NCBI GenBank assembly: GCA_942492935.1
Contig: OW818654.1
Coordinates: forward strand, 4,092,001-4,156,000
Direction: 5' to 3'
DNA length: 64,000 nt
Source: JANJUO01 sp942492935
GTDB lineage: Bacteria; Bacteroidota; Ignavibacteria; Kapaibacteriales; UBA2268
Of this stretch, positions 31,098 to 40,518 are shown piece after piece (within the stretch, counting starts at the first letter, position 1; every line of letters begins with the position of its first letter). The notes under the pieces are model-generated. The model was not told where the DNA came from and ran no database searches. It saw nothing but the letters and a program-made list of their open reading frames with translations. A program made the position numbers and the translations under genes.

Positions 31098-32027
31098 ATG
31101 ACAACAACAATCTCAAATCCACATAGAAGCCAAATCAGTTTATGGATTCAAGCTGCAAGATTATTTGCTTTGCCAGCATCAGTTGTACCAATTCTATTTG
31201 CTACAATGTTTTCACTTACTCACAATAATGGTGTGATTTATTGGGAATTACTACCAGTAATTATAATTTCTGGTATTTTATTCCATCTTGGAACTAATTT
31301 TGTAGGAGAGTATTTTGATTATAAAAATGGAGTAGATAAAGAAGAAACTTTTGGCTCAAGTAGAATTTTAGTTGATAAACTAATGAATCCAAAAACAGTT
31401 TTATATGGTGGTTATGCAGCATTTGCAGTTGGATTTTTATTGGGCTTGCTATTAGTCTATTATCATGGGCTACCAATGTTGATTCTTGGGTTAATTGGCT
31501 TAATAGGTGGAATGTTTTATACTGGCAAACCATTTGGATTTAAATATATTGCACTTGGTGATTTGTCAGTATTTATGCTATTTGGACCGTTGATGGTTAT
31601 TGGTTCACATTTCGCATTAACTGGTTACATTGATTATAGTTTGCTATACATTTCCATTCCAATCGGCTTTCTTGTTACTGCAATATTAAATGCTAATAAT
31701 ATCCGTGATATCAAGCATGACAGAATGGCAAAAATCAATACTATGGCAACAATGCTTGGTATTAATGGTTCAAAATATGAATATTATTTTTTAATTTTTG
31801 GTTCTTTCTTTGCAGTTATATTAATGGTAATTTTACAGGTGTTACCGTTATGGACTTTGATTGTATTGATAAGTTTAAAACCTGCTTTAGATAATGTAAA
31901 GCAAATTTCAAAAGCAGAACTTGAAAATCCAAAAAATATATTGATGGCTGATGCAACTACAGCTCAGCACCATCTTATGTTTGGAGTTCTATATTCAGTT
32001 GGTATCTTATTGTCATATTGGTTTTAA
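31098..32027 (+). CDS. menA: 1,4-dihydroxy-2-naphthoate polyprenyltransferase
   Basis: Membrane prenyltransferase that attaches the isoprenoid tail to DHNA in menaquinone synthesis. It has 309 residues with about 8-9 membrane helices. The UbiA-family aspartate motifs are NFVGEYFDYKNGVD (near 74-87, the MenA-type variant) and NNIRDIKHD (near 198). It is the first gene of a tight operon: tadA overlaps its 3' end. Menaquinone is the typical quinone of this bacterial group. Confidence 0.93.
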   Translation: MTTTISNPHRSQISLWIQAARLFALPASVVPILFATMFSLTHNNGVIYWELLPVIIISGILFHLGTNFVGEYFDYKNGVDKEETFGSSRILVDKLMNPKTVLYGGYAAFAVGFLLGLLLVYYHGLPMLILGLIGLIGGMFYTGKPFGFKYIALGDLSVFMLFGPLMVIGSHFALTGYIDYSLLYISIPIGFLVTAILNANNIRDIKHDRMAKINTMATMLGINGSKYEYYFLIFGSFFAVILMVILQVLPLWTLIVLISLKPALDNVKQISKAELENPKNILMADATTAQHHLMFGVLYSVGILLSYWF

Positions 32028-32545
32028 AATTGCAAAATTTTAAACTACCAAATTGTAATAATTATCCTAAATTTAGCGATGAATATTTCATTTCCCTTAC
32101 AATAAAAGAAGCAATGAAAGCTTATAAATACAAAGATGTGCCTATTGGTGCTATTATAGTAAGGGGAAATGAAATTATTGCAAAAGCTCATAATAAAATT
32201 GAAAGGTTTGGTAATCCATTATTTCATGCAGAAACATTGGCTATACAATCAGCATCAAAAAAAATTGGTTATAAGCATTTATATGATTGTACTTTGTATG
32301 TTAATCTTGAGCCATGTATTATGTGCAATGGTGCAATTATATTATCAAGATTAAAAAGGGTGGTTTTCGGAGCTTTAGACCCTAAAACAGGTGGCACAAT
32401 AAGTTTATATTCTATTGCAAATGATTCACGGCTTAATCACAGATGCGAAGTAACTTCAGGCATACTTAAAGATGAATGTTCAACTTTACTTAAAATATTT
32501 TTTAAAGAACTAAGACAAAACAAAGAAAAAAAACAATATGCTTAA
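32018..32545 (+). CDS. tadA: tRNA-specific adenosine deaminase
   Basis: Deaminates A34 to inosine in tRNA-Arg(ACG). The zinc site has H-A-E-T (catalytic Glu) and PCIMC, and the whole cytidine-deaminase-like core is present in 175 residues. No ATG precedes the conserved region; the usable starts are TTG 32018 (overlapping menA by 10 bases) or TTG 32030 just after the menA stop. Either way the N-terminus is extended by about 25 residues compared with typical TadA. Confidence 0.92.
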   Translation: MVLKLQNFKLPNCNNYPKFSDEYFISLTIKEAMKAYKYKDVPIGAIIVRGNEIIAKAHNKIERFGNPLFHAETLAIQSASKKIGYKHLYDCTLYVNLEPCIMCNGAIILSRLKRVVFGALDPKTGGTISLYSIANDSRLNHRCEVTSGILKDECSTLLKIFFKELRQNKEKKQYA

Positions 32546-33233
32546 ACCTGCACTATACATTGTTCCAACTCCAATTGGAAATTTGGAAGATATTACACTA
32601 AGAGCCATCAATATACTTAAAAATGCCGATATAATAGCTTGTGAAGATACGCGACATAGCGGACAGTTGTTGAAGTTATTAGAAATTAAAGCAAAGAAAT
32701 TAACCAGCTATCATAATTTTAATGAAGCTGAAAGAAGTGATGAATTAATTGAAGCAATTATATCTGGGAAATCTATTGCTATAATTTCAGATGCAGGCAC
32801 TCCTTTGATATCAGACCCGGGATATAAAATTGTAAATCAGTGTGTTGCTAAAAATATTGAGGTTGTGAGTTTACCCGGTGCAACTGCTTTTGTACCAGCA
32901 CTTGTTGGTAGTGGTTTGCCTGTTAGTAATTTTACTTTTTTAGGATTTCCACCCGCCAAAAAAGGTAGGCAAACCTTTTTGAAATCACTTAGTAATTATA
33001 GCCATACAATAATTTTATATGAATCACCTCATAAAATAATTAAATTAACCGAAGAGTTAATTGAATTATACGGTAATGATGTTAATGCTTGTGTAGTTCG
33101 TGAAATTTCAAAAATTTACGAAGAATTCAATAGAGGCAAACTGATTGAAGTATTAAATATACTTAAACAGAAATCCTCAATTAAGGGTGAGATAGTTATG
33201 TTGTTAGATATGGGTAGTCAAGAATGTTTATAA
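32538..33233 (+). CDS. rsmI: 16S rRNA (cytidine-1402-2'-O)-methyltransferase
   Basis: A 231-residue tetrapyrrole-methylase-fold enzyme. The sequence carries the RsmI hallmarks PTPIGNLEDITLRA near the N-terminus, ACEDTRHS, and ISDAGTPLISDPGY. It 2'-O-methylates C1402 in the decoding centre. It overlaps tadA by 8 bases and tmk by 10, so it is translated within a coupled operon. Confidence 0.96.
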   Translation: MLKPALYIVPTPIGNLEDITLRAINILKNADIIACEDTRHSGQLLKLLEIKAKKLTSYHNFNEAERSDELIEAIISGKSIAIISDAGTPLISDPGYKIVNQCVAKNIEVVSLPGATAFVPALVGSGLPVSNFTFLGFPPAKKGRQTFLKSLSNYSHTIILYESPHKIIKLTEELIELYGNDVNACVVREISKIYEEFNRGKLIEVLNILKQKSSIKGEIVMLLDMGSQECL

Positions 33234-33853
33234 CTTTTGAAGGAATTGACGGCAGTGGAAAATCCACTCAATTAAAACATACAGCAGAATATCTGAAAGC
33301 GTTAGGCAAAGAAGTTATTTGCTTACGAGAACCCGGCGGTACAGATTTATCAGAAAAAATCCGCGAGTTATTACTTTCATCAGAAAATAAGATTAACTCT
33401 ATTTCTGAATTACTTTTGTTTGAAGCTGCAAGAGCAGATTTATGCTCTTCTGTAATCCTTCCAGCTTTAAGAGAAGGTAAATTCGTTTTAAGCGATAGAT
33501 TCTTTGATTCAACGACAGCATATCAAGGATACGGCAGAAAAATTGATTTAAATACAATCAATCTTTTAAATACATTAAGCTCTATGAATATCAAACCAGA
33601 TTTAACTTTTTATCTTAAAATTGACCTATCTGTATCTCATAATCGCTCAAAAAACCGAAAACCCGACAGAATGGAATCAGCTGGAAATGAATTTTTCAAT
33701 AGAGTTATTAATGGATTTGAAGAAATTGCAAATCAAAATACAGCAAGAATTATACCTATTGATTCAAGTCATAAACCTGAGGACACTTTTAAATTAATTC
33801 AATATTTTGTAGATATTGCAATATCTCAAGATAGTAAGTATAACCAAATTTGA
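33224..33853 (+). CDS. tmk: Thymidylate kinase
   Basis: A 209-residue dTMP kinase. The P-loop is GIDGSGKST at residues 7-15, the DR motif is in SDRFFDSTTAYQGYGR (near 90), and REPGGTDLSEKIR binds substrate. It is the last gene of the menA-tadA-rsmI-tmk operon. The next plus-strand gene, purF, lies about 1 kb away, past the intron and repeat. Confidence 0.96.
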   Translation: MFITFEGIDGSGKSTQLKHTAEYLKALGKEVICLREPGGTDLSEKIRELLLSSENKINSISELLLFEAARADLCSSVILPALREGKFVLSDRFFDSTTAYQGYGRKIDLNTINLLNTLSSMNIKPDLTFYLKIDLSVSHNRSKNRKPDRMESAGNEFFNRVINGFEEIANQNTARIIPIDSSHKPEDTFKLIQYFVDIAISQDSKYNQI

Positions 33854-33904
33854 TAAAAACCGACTCGTATCAATTCCAGAATGTCATAATGTAAAATGAA
33901 TTCA

Positions 33905-34545
33905 ATCGAGTAGGAGGCGGGCTTTCCCCGCCGTCCTCTCACACCACCGTGCGTACCGGTCTGGTACACGGCGGATCGTTAATTTTAGCGACTTTTATCG
34001 CCGTTTCTCATCTTGGGGATTCATCTCCAATACTACACCCTTATTCTCGATTTTAATGTTTCCAACATCACTCCCGGAATAAGACCTTGTTACAGGTTTG
34101 ACTGTGATATCTGCATTGACTATTACCTTTCCGTAATTTGAAACTACTAACGTTCAGCCCTTCCTTATTTAACATAAGTACTATGGCGTATGCTGACTTC
34201 TGACAGCTTAATTGCATATCACTATGCAACTTGCTTCTTGCTGTTCGCTCGCTTTCCTCGGCTTACTGTCAGACCTCCCGGGGTAAGTAATAAATCCTTC
34301 CTCTCATATATCTGCCGAATTTACAAGCACAAGTTTCGGATAGCTATTGGGCTTCGTTTTGAATCGCAAACTCGCCCACTTGTACCTGCCTTATATTCGG
34401 TTTCTGTTCGTCAGACCAAGAGTTTGTCTATGGCTTCCTTCAGATCCTGCCTCACGGCAGACACCCTTGCCCTTGAGCTAACGATTCCCCTTACCGGGCT
34501 CGCTGAAGACTTTCACTCCTTAGCAGTGCGACCTGCCGGTCGCAC
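33905..34545 (-). mobile_element. ORF-less group II intron, class C type
   Basis: On the minus strand the element starts with GTGCGAC at 34545 (group II 5' consensus GUGYG) and ends near 33905 after CTCGAT. Domain V is the hairpin at 33943-33973 (CCGCCGTGTACC... with a 2-base bulge and CACGGTGG return strand). Domain VI is 33905-33940 with a GC stem (GGCGGG/CCCGCC) and an unpaired A in CCTACTC as branch point. Upstream segments such as AAGGAGTGAAAGTCTTCAGC and GGGAATCGTTAGCTCAAGGG resemble domain I of class C introns. At 641 bases there is no room for, or trace of, a reverse transcriptase. It stands 7 bases after a terminator-like hairpin, the usual class C insertion site. Confidence 0.85.
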
Positions 34546-34552
34546 AAAACAA

Positions 34553-34730
34553 GATGTCCAACACTTTTGAAGTGTTGGACATCTGCATATATTAGATTCA
34601 GAATCAAGTGCGGGATGACAAATTTTTAAGTTTTTCATTCTGAACTCGTTTTATAATCCATTCTTGAATACCGTCATTCCTAACATCGTGAAGGACCCAG
34701 CAATTATTCATCTATAAATTTATACTGGAT
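34553..34730. repeat. Dispersed hairpin repeat, copy beside the intron
   Basis: It begins with a perfect 14-bp inverted repeat (34553-34566 / 34570-34583, core GTCCAACACTT), followed by ATTAGATTCAGAATCAAGTG, GGGATGACA and TTCATTCTGAACTCG. The same order of parts makes up the 130-bp units at 46578-47092. Similar sequence (GACATTCTGGAATTG on the minus strand) lies on the other side of the intron at 33860-33890, so the intron interrupts this repeat. Confidence 0.8.
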
Positions 34731-34914
34731 TTCTCGCAAAGTTCCTAATGACGAAATACTATATAAAAATCCTTCTGAAGTTTTATTTGTTCTTGGATTA
34801 AGTGGCTGTTGATAATAAAAACATAAATCTAATTGAAAATTTTTCGATTATAATAAATACTAACAATAATTTTCGTATTTTTGCTTTTTGTTTTAGTTGT
34901 AAAATGTTAATAAA

Positions 34915-36438
34915 ATGAAAGTTCATCCAAATAATCCGAATATAAAAATTCCAGATATTGAAATTGACAAAGCTCGCCCTAATTGTGCTGTTGTTGGTGT
35001 TTTTGGGCATCCCCAAGCATCTATAATGGTATATTACTCATTGCATGCTTTACAACATAGGGGTCAAGAAGCAAGTGGTATTACTTCTATTTATTATGAT
35101 GAAACTCGTAAAAAGAAGCGATATGCCTATACAAGAGATGAAGGTTTGGTACTTGATGTTTTTAAAGACCCGAAAATTCTTACTGAGATATTAATCGGTG
35201 ATATGGCTATTGGTCATAATAGGTATTCAACGACTGGTTCTTCTACAAAAGCGAATATTCAACCATTCAATATGATTTATAATGATGGAATTCTTGCTCT
35301 TGCACATAATGGAAATCTCACAAATACAAAAACATTGCGACAAAATCTCATTGATGAAGGTGCTATTTTTCAAACTACAACCGATTCTGAATTATTTCTG
35401 CATTTAATTGCTCGTAGCAAAAAAGAAAATAGATTAGAGCGAATAAGAGAAGCTATTAAAACTGCAAAAGGTGCTTATTCATTGGTTATACTTACGGATG
35501 ACGAATTAATTGCAGCAAGAGATCCACACGGATTTAGACCATTAAGTATTGGTAGAATCAAGAATGGTGATAAATATTCATATATTGTTGCATCAGAGAC
35601 TGCTGGATTTGATATAATTAATGCTGAGTATATTCGCTCCGTGAAGCATAATGAAATTATTGTGATTGATAAAAATACCATCGAAACCGGAGAAATAAAA
35701 TCTTTTACAATCGAAGATGAAACTCCAATTGCAAAGCATTGTATTTTTGAATATATTTACTTTGCAAGACCCGACAGTAGAATATTTGGACATAGCGTGG
35801 ACAAAGTGAGAAGGAAATTAGGCAAAAGTCTTGCTGAAGAAAGTCCAGTCATTGATAATTTCGATAAAGTAAGAGCAATACCAGTTCCTGATAGTGCAAA
35901 TACAGCAACAATTGGTTTTGCAAGAATCAATAATCAAAAAAATTCACCAACGGTTTTTGAATTAGGATTAATCCGAAGTCATTATGTTGGGCGTACATTT
36001 ATTGCTCCCGGACAAGATAATAGAGAATTTAAAGTTAAAGCAAAATTTAATACTGTTAAAGGTGTTATCGCTGGTAGGACTGTTGTTATGGTAGATGATT
36101 CAATTGTAAGAGGAACTACATCAAAAGCACTTGTACAGTTAATTAGAGAAGCTCATCCAAAATCTCTACATTTTAGAATATCTTCACCACCAATTAAATA
36201 TCCTTGTTATTATGGAATGGATTTTCCTGATAGTAAGGAATTAATTGCTAATGATTATGAAACTGAACAAGATATAGCAAATTTTATGGGCGTGGATTCA
36301 TTGCATTATTTATCGCAAGAAAAATTAATGCAGTCAGTTCCAAAAGATGAAGGCGTTGATTATTGCACAGCTTGTTTTACAGGTATTTATCCAATTGAAG
36401 TTGAAAATGGGAATTTCAAATCTAACACTAATGATTAG
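34915..36438 (+). CDS. purF: Amidophosphoribosyltransferase
   Basis: First committed step of purine synthesis, converting PRPP and glutamine to phosphoribosylamine. It has 507 residues. The N-terminal 23 residues before the catalytic Cys (ARPNCAVVGVFG) form a propeptide that must be removed. The glutaminase domain has LHALQHRGQEASG, and the PRTase domain has VVMVDDSIVRGTT (PRPP loop). Cysteines in AKHCIFEYIYFARPDS, YPCYYG and the CTAC of VDYCTACFTG fit the B. subtilis-type enzyme with a [4Fe-4S] cluster. It is not in a pur operon here. Confidence 0.96.
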   Translation: MKVHPNNPNIKIPDIEIDKARPNCAVVGVFGHPQASIMVYYSLHALQHRGQEASGITSIYYDETRKKKRYAYTRDEGLVLDVFKDPKILTEILIGDMAIGHNRYSTTGSSTKANIQPFNMIYNDGILALAHNGNLTNTKTLRQNLIDEGAIFQTTTDSELFLHLIARSKKENRLERIREAIKTAKGAYSLVILTDDELIAARDPHGFRPLSIGRIKNGDKYSYIVASETAGFDIINAEYIRSVKHNEIIVIDKNTIETGEIKSFTIEDETPIAKHCIFEYIYFARPDSRIFGHSVDKVRRKLGKSLAEESPVIDNFDKVRAIPVPDSANTATIGFARINNQKNSPTVFELGLIRSHYVGRTFIAPGQDNREFKVKAKFNTVKGVIAGRTVVMVDDSIVRGTTSKALVQLIREAHPKSLHFRISSPPIKYPCYYGMDFPDSKELIANDYETEQDIANFMGVDSLHYLSQEKLMQSVPKDEGVDYCTACFTGIYPIEVENGNFKSNTND

Positions 36439-36578
36439 AAATTTAATGATTGCAATTTAAACTGAATTTATTTGAATTAAAAAAGAGTTTCAAACTGTGA
36501 ATTTAAATATAGAGAAAAGGTTAATACTCCGCCATATTGAAATTAGAAGGTTATGGCTGAGTAATTCCAAATGAAAAT
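36439..36578. other. Intergenic after purF, no gene seen
   Basis: AT-rich DNA without an ORF or a clear terminator. It contains GGTTATGGCTGAGTAATT (near 36549), a phrase that recurs as GATTATGGCTGAGTGGTT near 36794. Confidence 0.4.
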
Positions 36579-36863
36579 ATCGCGTAGCGATTAAATTATG
36601 GTAAAAAGAAGAATAAAGAGATATGTCTATCACGTAGTGATTAAATTATTTTTGAATATAATCTCTACGAGATAAATAGTTAATCAAGATTTGATTTGTT
36701 ACCAAAATACAATCTCTACGAGATAGATAAAGGCAATTTCTTATAATTATAGTTTACTTGAAAATATTTGCTCTTGGAAATTCAATTTATAAGATTATGG
36801 CTGAGTGGTTACGAGAAAACAGATTGAAAATTAAAAAAGAATATAATATTGCTATATAGCAAT
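36579..36863. repeat. Cluster of short palindromic hairpins
   Basis: Five short palindromes in 285 bases: ATCGCGTAGCGAT (36579), ATCACGTAGTGAT (36629), ATCTCTACGAGAT (36661 and 36712) and ATTGCTATATAGCAAT (36848). The first two are followed by TAAATTA. The stems differ but pairing is kept, and the GTA/TAC centre is conserved in four. Spacings are 50, 32, 51 and 136 bases. Confidence 0.7.
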
Positions 36864-36956
36864 AGAAATATTGGTATTAACCGAAACTTTTTAATTAATT
36901 GAAACGTAATATGATTTTAAGATATTTAACATATTTTTTATTATTAGGGTATTTTT

Positions 36957-39779
36957 ATGAAAAGAATTAATGCAATTTTATTAATAATTGCTATGATGGT
37001 TGGGATTGCTTCTTTTGCAACTGCTCAAACTTCAAAATCAAAATGGAATTTAACAGAAAAAATTCCACTAAATCCAAAAGTTAAAACTGGTAAACTTTCC
37101 AATGGTTTAACTTATTACATTATGAACAACGAAAAGCCAAAAAACAGAGCTGAATTGTATATCGTTGTTAGAGCTGGTGCAGTACAAGAAGATGACGACC
37201 AAGCTGGTTTGGCTCACTTTACTGAACACATGTGCTTTAATGGAACAAAGAATTTTCCTAAAGGTGAATTAGTAAGTTTCTTAGAAACTACTGGTATGCG
37301 TTTTGGTGCTGATGTGAATGCAAGTACTGGTTTCGATAGAACTATGTACACTTTGACAATACCTTTAGATTCAGCGGGATTGCTTGACAAAGGTATGCTT
37401 GTTTTGGAAGATTGGTTAAGCAATGTTAGTTTCGATGAAGAAGAAATCAACAAAGAAAGAGGGGTAATTCTTGAAGAATGGCGTTTGCGTTCAAATGCTC
37501 AATCAAGAATTTTTGAAAAACATTTTGGTTCTGTTGCTTATGGAACAAAATTCCCAAAAAGAATGCCTATTGGTGATACTGCAATTATAATGCACGCTCC
37601 AAAATCAGCTTTTACTCGTTATTATCAAGAATGGTATCGTCCAAATATTTCAGCAATTATTGTTGTAGGTGATATTGATGTTAATCAAATCGAGAATATG
37701 ATTAAAACAAATTATGCTGATGTAAAAAATCCTACCAATGCAAGACCATTAACATTCGAATCAGTTCCTGTGCATAAAGATATTAAAGTTTCTATTGCTT
37801 CCGACAAAGAATTACCAATGCCAACTTTCGTTCTTTATTGGAAACACAACAAAGCAAAAGATGAATATACTTATGGACAGTATCGCAGAAGCATAATGGA
37901 AAGAATGATTAGTCAAATGATTAGCTTGCGTATGCAAGAACTAACTCGTGAAGCAAATCCTCCATTCTTGCAAGCAGGTGGTGGTTATAGTGCATTTATA
38001 GCTGATGCTGAAGTATTTAATTTGTTTGTGATTCCAAAACTTGACAATATGCTTGGAAGCTATGAAGCTGGTTTGACAGAAGTATTTAGAGCATCAAAAC
38101 ACGGATTTACAAAAGGTGAACTTGAAAGAGCAAAAACAGAAACATTAAGATTTTACGAAAAAGCTCTTCAAGAAAAAGATAAAACTGAATCAGCAAGCTT
38201 TGCAAGAGAATTATCTGGATATTTCCACGATGGTGAATCTATGCCGGGTATAGACCTTGAATTTGAAATGGCAAAAACATTCCTTGATGAGCTTACTTTA
38301 GCTGAAGTAAATAAAGCAATGAAAAGCTATATTAGAGATGAAGGTATTGTAATTACAGTTAGTTTACCTGAAAAACCTGAAATAAAAGCACCAACCGAAA
38401 AAGAAATTCTTGATATTTATAACAAAGTTAAAAACTCAGATATTGCAGCATACAAAGATGACGAAGTTACTAAGCCATTAATGGCTAACAAACCAAATCC
38501 TGGTACAATTGTATCAGAAAAAAAAGATGACAAACTTGGCACAATTGAAATGAAATTATCAAATGGTGCAAAAGTTATTGCAAAACCAACTGATTTCAAA
38601 AATGACCAAGTTGTAATGCGTGCATTTTCCTGGGGTGGTTCTTCATTGGTAAGTGATGCAGATTATTATTCAGCACAAGCTGCAGCTCAAATTATTGATG
38701 AAGGTGGTATATCTGAATTTTCAGCTACTCAACTCGAAAAATTATTAACTGGAAAAATGATTGGTATTTCTCCTTCTATTGCAGAAATTACTGAAGGTTT
38801 CAACGGTTCATATTCTCCGCAAGATGCTGAAACATTTTATCAATTATTGTATTTGTACTTCACTAATCCAAGAAAAGATGCTGATGCTTTCAAATCATTT
38901 ATTTCGAGAACAAAAGAACAAATTAAAAACTCAAATGCTTCACCTGATAAAATTTTCCGTGATAGCGTTCAAGTAACTTTAGCAAATCATCATTATCGTA
39001 GCCGTCCTTGGACTGAAGAAACATTAAACAGTATTAATCTTGACAAAGCATTTGAAATTTACAAACAAAGATTTGCAAATGCAGGTGAATTTACATTTTT
39101 CTTTGTTGGTAATGTTGATTTAGCAAGTTTTAGAGAATTTGTAAAAACATATATTGCAAGTTTACCTTCAAAAGTTGAAAATGAAAAATGGAAAGATATT
39201 GGAAAACGTTACCCAACTTCAGCTGTTAAGAAAATTGTGAAAAATGGTATTGAACCAAAAAGTTCTGTTAGATTGGCTATCCCTGGCAAATTTGAATGGA
39301 ATAGAAAAAACAGATTCGATTTTAATTCAATGATTGAAGTTTTCAGCATTAGATTGCGTGAAGTTATTAGAGAAGATAAAGGTGGAGTTTATGGTATTGG
39401 TGCATCTGGTCAAGCTGCTCCATTCCCAACAGATGAATATATTATCAGCATTGGTTTTGGTACTGCTCCTGATAGAGTTGAAGAATTAATTACAGCTGCA
39501 AAAGGCATTATCAATGAATTGAAAAGCAAGCCAATCGATGAAACGTATGTTGTTAAAGTAAAAGAAATTCTTAAACGTGAATATGAAACAGGCGTTAAAG
39601 AAAACAATTGGTGGATGCGTCAATTATATAATTCTGAATATTATGGAACAGACAAAAACGAAATTCTTGACTTCAATTCAATGGTTGATAAATTAACAGC
39701 CGCTGATATTCATAACGCAGCAAAAAAATATCTATTAGATAACAAAATGATTGAAATGATTCTCTATCCAGAAGATTAA
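36957..39779 (+). CDS. Secreted M16 family zinc peptidase
   Basis: A 940-residue protein with a signal peptide (cleavage probably after ATAQ, residue 24). The N-terminal active M16 domain has the inverted zinc motif His87-x-x-Glu90-His91 (HFTEH) and a downstream Glu in INKERGVILEEW. Two inactive M16-like domains follow, the last with RLREVIREDKGGVYGIGASG near 800. Such pitrilysin/insulinase-like enzymes degrade peptides in the periplasm. It stands alone, with SD-poor upstream DNA and a strong terminator. Confidence 0.95.
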   Translation: MKRINAILLIIAMMVGIASFATAQTSKSKWNLTEKIPLNPKVKTGKLSNGLTYYIMNNEKPKNRAELYIVVRAGAVQEDDDQAGLAHFTEHMCFNGTKNFPKGELVSFLETTGMRFGADVNASTGFDRTMYTLTIPLDSAGLLDKGMLVLEDWLSNVSFDEEEINKERGVILEEWRLRSNAQSRIFEKHFGSVAYGTKFPKRMPIGDTAIIMHAPKSAFTRYYQEWYRPNISAIIVVGDIDVNQIENMIKTNYADVKNPTNARPLTFESVPVHKDIKVSIASDKELPMPTFVLYWKHNKAKDEYTYGQYRRSIMERMISQMISLRMQELTREANPPFLQAGGGYSAFIADAEVFNLFVIPKLDNMLGSYEAGLTEVFRASKHGFTKGELERAKTETLRFYEKALQEKDKTESASFARELSGYFHDGESMPGIDLEFEMAKTFLDELTLAEVNKAMKSYIRDEGIVITVSLPEKPEIKAPTEKEILDIYNKVKNSDIAAYKDDEVTKPLMANKPNPGTIVSEKKDDKLGTIEMKLSNGAKVIAKPTDFKNDQVVMRAFSWGGSSLVSDADYYSAQAAAQIIDEGGISEFSATQLEKLLTGKMIGISPSIAEITEGFNGSYSPQDAETFYQLLYLYFTNPRKDADAFKSFISRTKEQIKNSNASPDKIFRDSVQVTLANHHYRSRPWTEETLNSINLDKAFEIYKQRFANAGEFTFFFVGNVDLASFREFVKTYIASLPSKVENEKWKDIGKRYPTSAVKKIVKNGIEPKSSVRLAIPGKFEWNRKNRFDFNSMIEVFSIRLREVIREDKGGVYGIGASGQAAPFPTDEYIISIGFGTAPDRVEELITAAKGIINELKSKPIDETYVVKVKEILKREYETGVKENNWWMRQLYNSEYYGTDKNEILDFNSMVDKLTAADIHNAAKKYLLDNKMIEMILYPED

Positions 39780-39797
39780 TATTAACTTCCGAGTTTT

Positions 39798-39825
39798 AAA
39801 AAAGGGGGCTTATGCCTCCTTTTTT
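39798..39825 (+). terminator. Terminator of M16 peptidase gene
   Basis: A 12-bp stem AAAAAAGGGGGC (39798-39809) / GCCTCCTTTTTT (39814-39825) with one G-T pair, loop TTAT and a long T run to 39828. Confidence 0.92.
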
Positions 39826-40143
39826 TTTACCAAATCTATAATTGCAATAAAAAATTCAATCAAAAAACTTGGGCTAAATTATGTAAAAATAATGTTCCTA
39901 GAGTTGGGATTGTGTTTATCTGATTTTTTTAATAAGGTTAATAATTGAAAATATGTTATTAAAATCTTAGTAGAAAGTAATAGTACAGCCCAATTTCAGA
40001 CCTTGTTGACATATTTTTTTAATTGTGAAAAAAAATTTAAAAATCGTTTGTTTGTTTTGAAAATATTTTGTAATTTTGAAATGTGTTAATTGAGTAAAGA
40101 AAATATCTTGGATTTTTGAGAAAAATTGTTTACGGGTGATTGC

Positions 40144-40233
40144 ACTCTTAACTCTTAACTCTTAACTCTTAACTCTTAACTCTTAACTCTTAACTCTTAA
40201 CTCTTAACTCTTAACTCTTAACTCTTAACTCTT
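40144..40233. repeat. Tandem heptamer repeat (ACTCTTA)
   Basis: Twelve perfect copies of ACTCTTA in a row plus six bases of a thirteenth, with no mismatch. It lies in non-coding DNA. Copy number is likely to vary by slippage. Confidence 0.97.
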
Positions 40234-40336
40234 TTACTACTATAAAAGGAGAAAAAATATATGATTGTGTAAGAAAAATAATCTTGATTTATTGAGAAGA
40301 ATAATTTGGTGGGTATTTATAAATCTTTTTAAAAAA

Positions 40337-40452
40337 TCGAGATACCGGATTAATCCGCAAATCAGCTAAGAATACCAAATATCTCGACATTTTTCGTATG
40401 GTAGAAGTAATAGCTTTCTACCACGCAAACGCAATGCAAAAATACGAAAAAT
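40337..40452 (+). ncRNA. Candidate structured RNA or 5' leader
   Basis: Several inverted repeats are packed here: TCGAGATA (40337) with TATCTCGA (40380-40387), enclosing the palindrome CGGATTAATCCG (40346-40357); then ATTTTTCGTAT (40389-40399) with ATACGAAAAAT (40442-40452), enclosing GGTAGAA (40400) with TTCTACC (40416-40422). The two domains are adjacent and end 66 bases before the ATG of the cysteine-rich gene. No known RNA family was recognised. Strand is assigned from the downstream gene. Confidence 0.45.
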
Positions 40453-40518
40453 TGTTGATAGTTATTGTTATATTTTAAATTTAATTAATTATTTAAGCAA
40501 ATATTCGGAGTTTTTAAA

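Noticed and set aside
34190..34570. A 126-codon plus-strand frame
   Set aside because: It is antisense to the group II intron; such frames are a common misannotation and it has no protein-like features.
34876..34883. TATTTTTG as purF promoter
   Set aside because: A -7-type element is present, but no TTG lies 19-21 bases upstream, so it was not listed as a feature.
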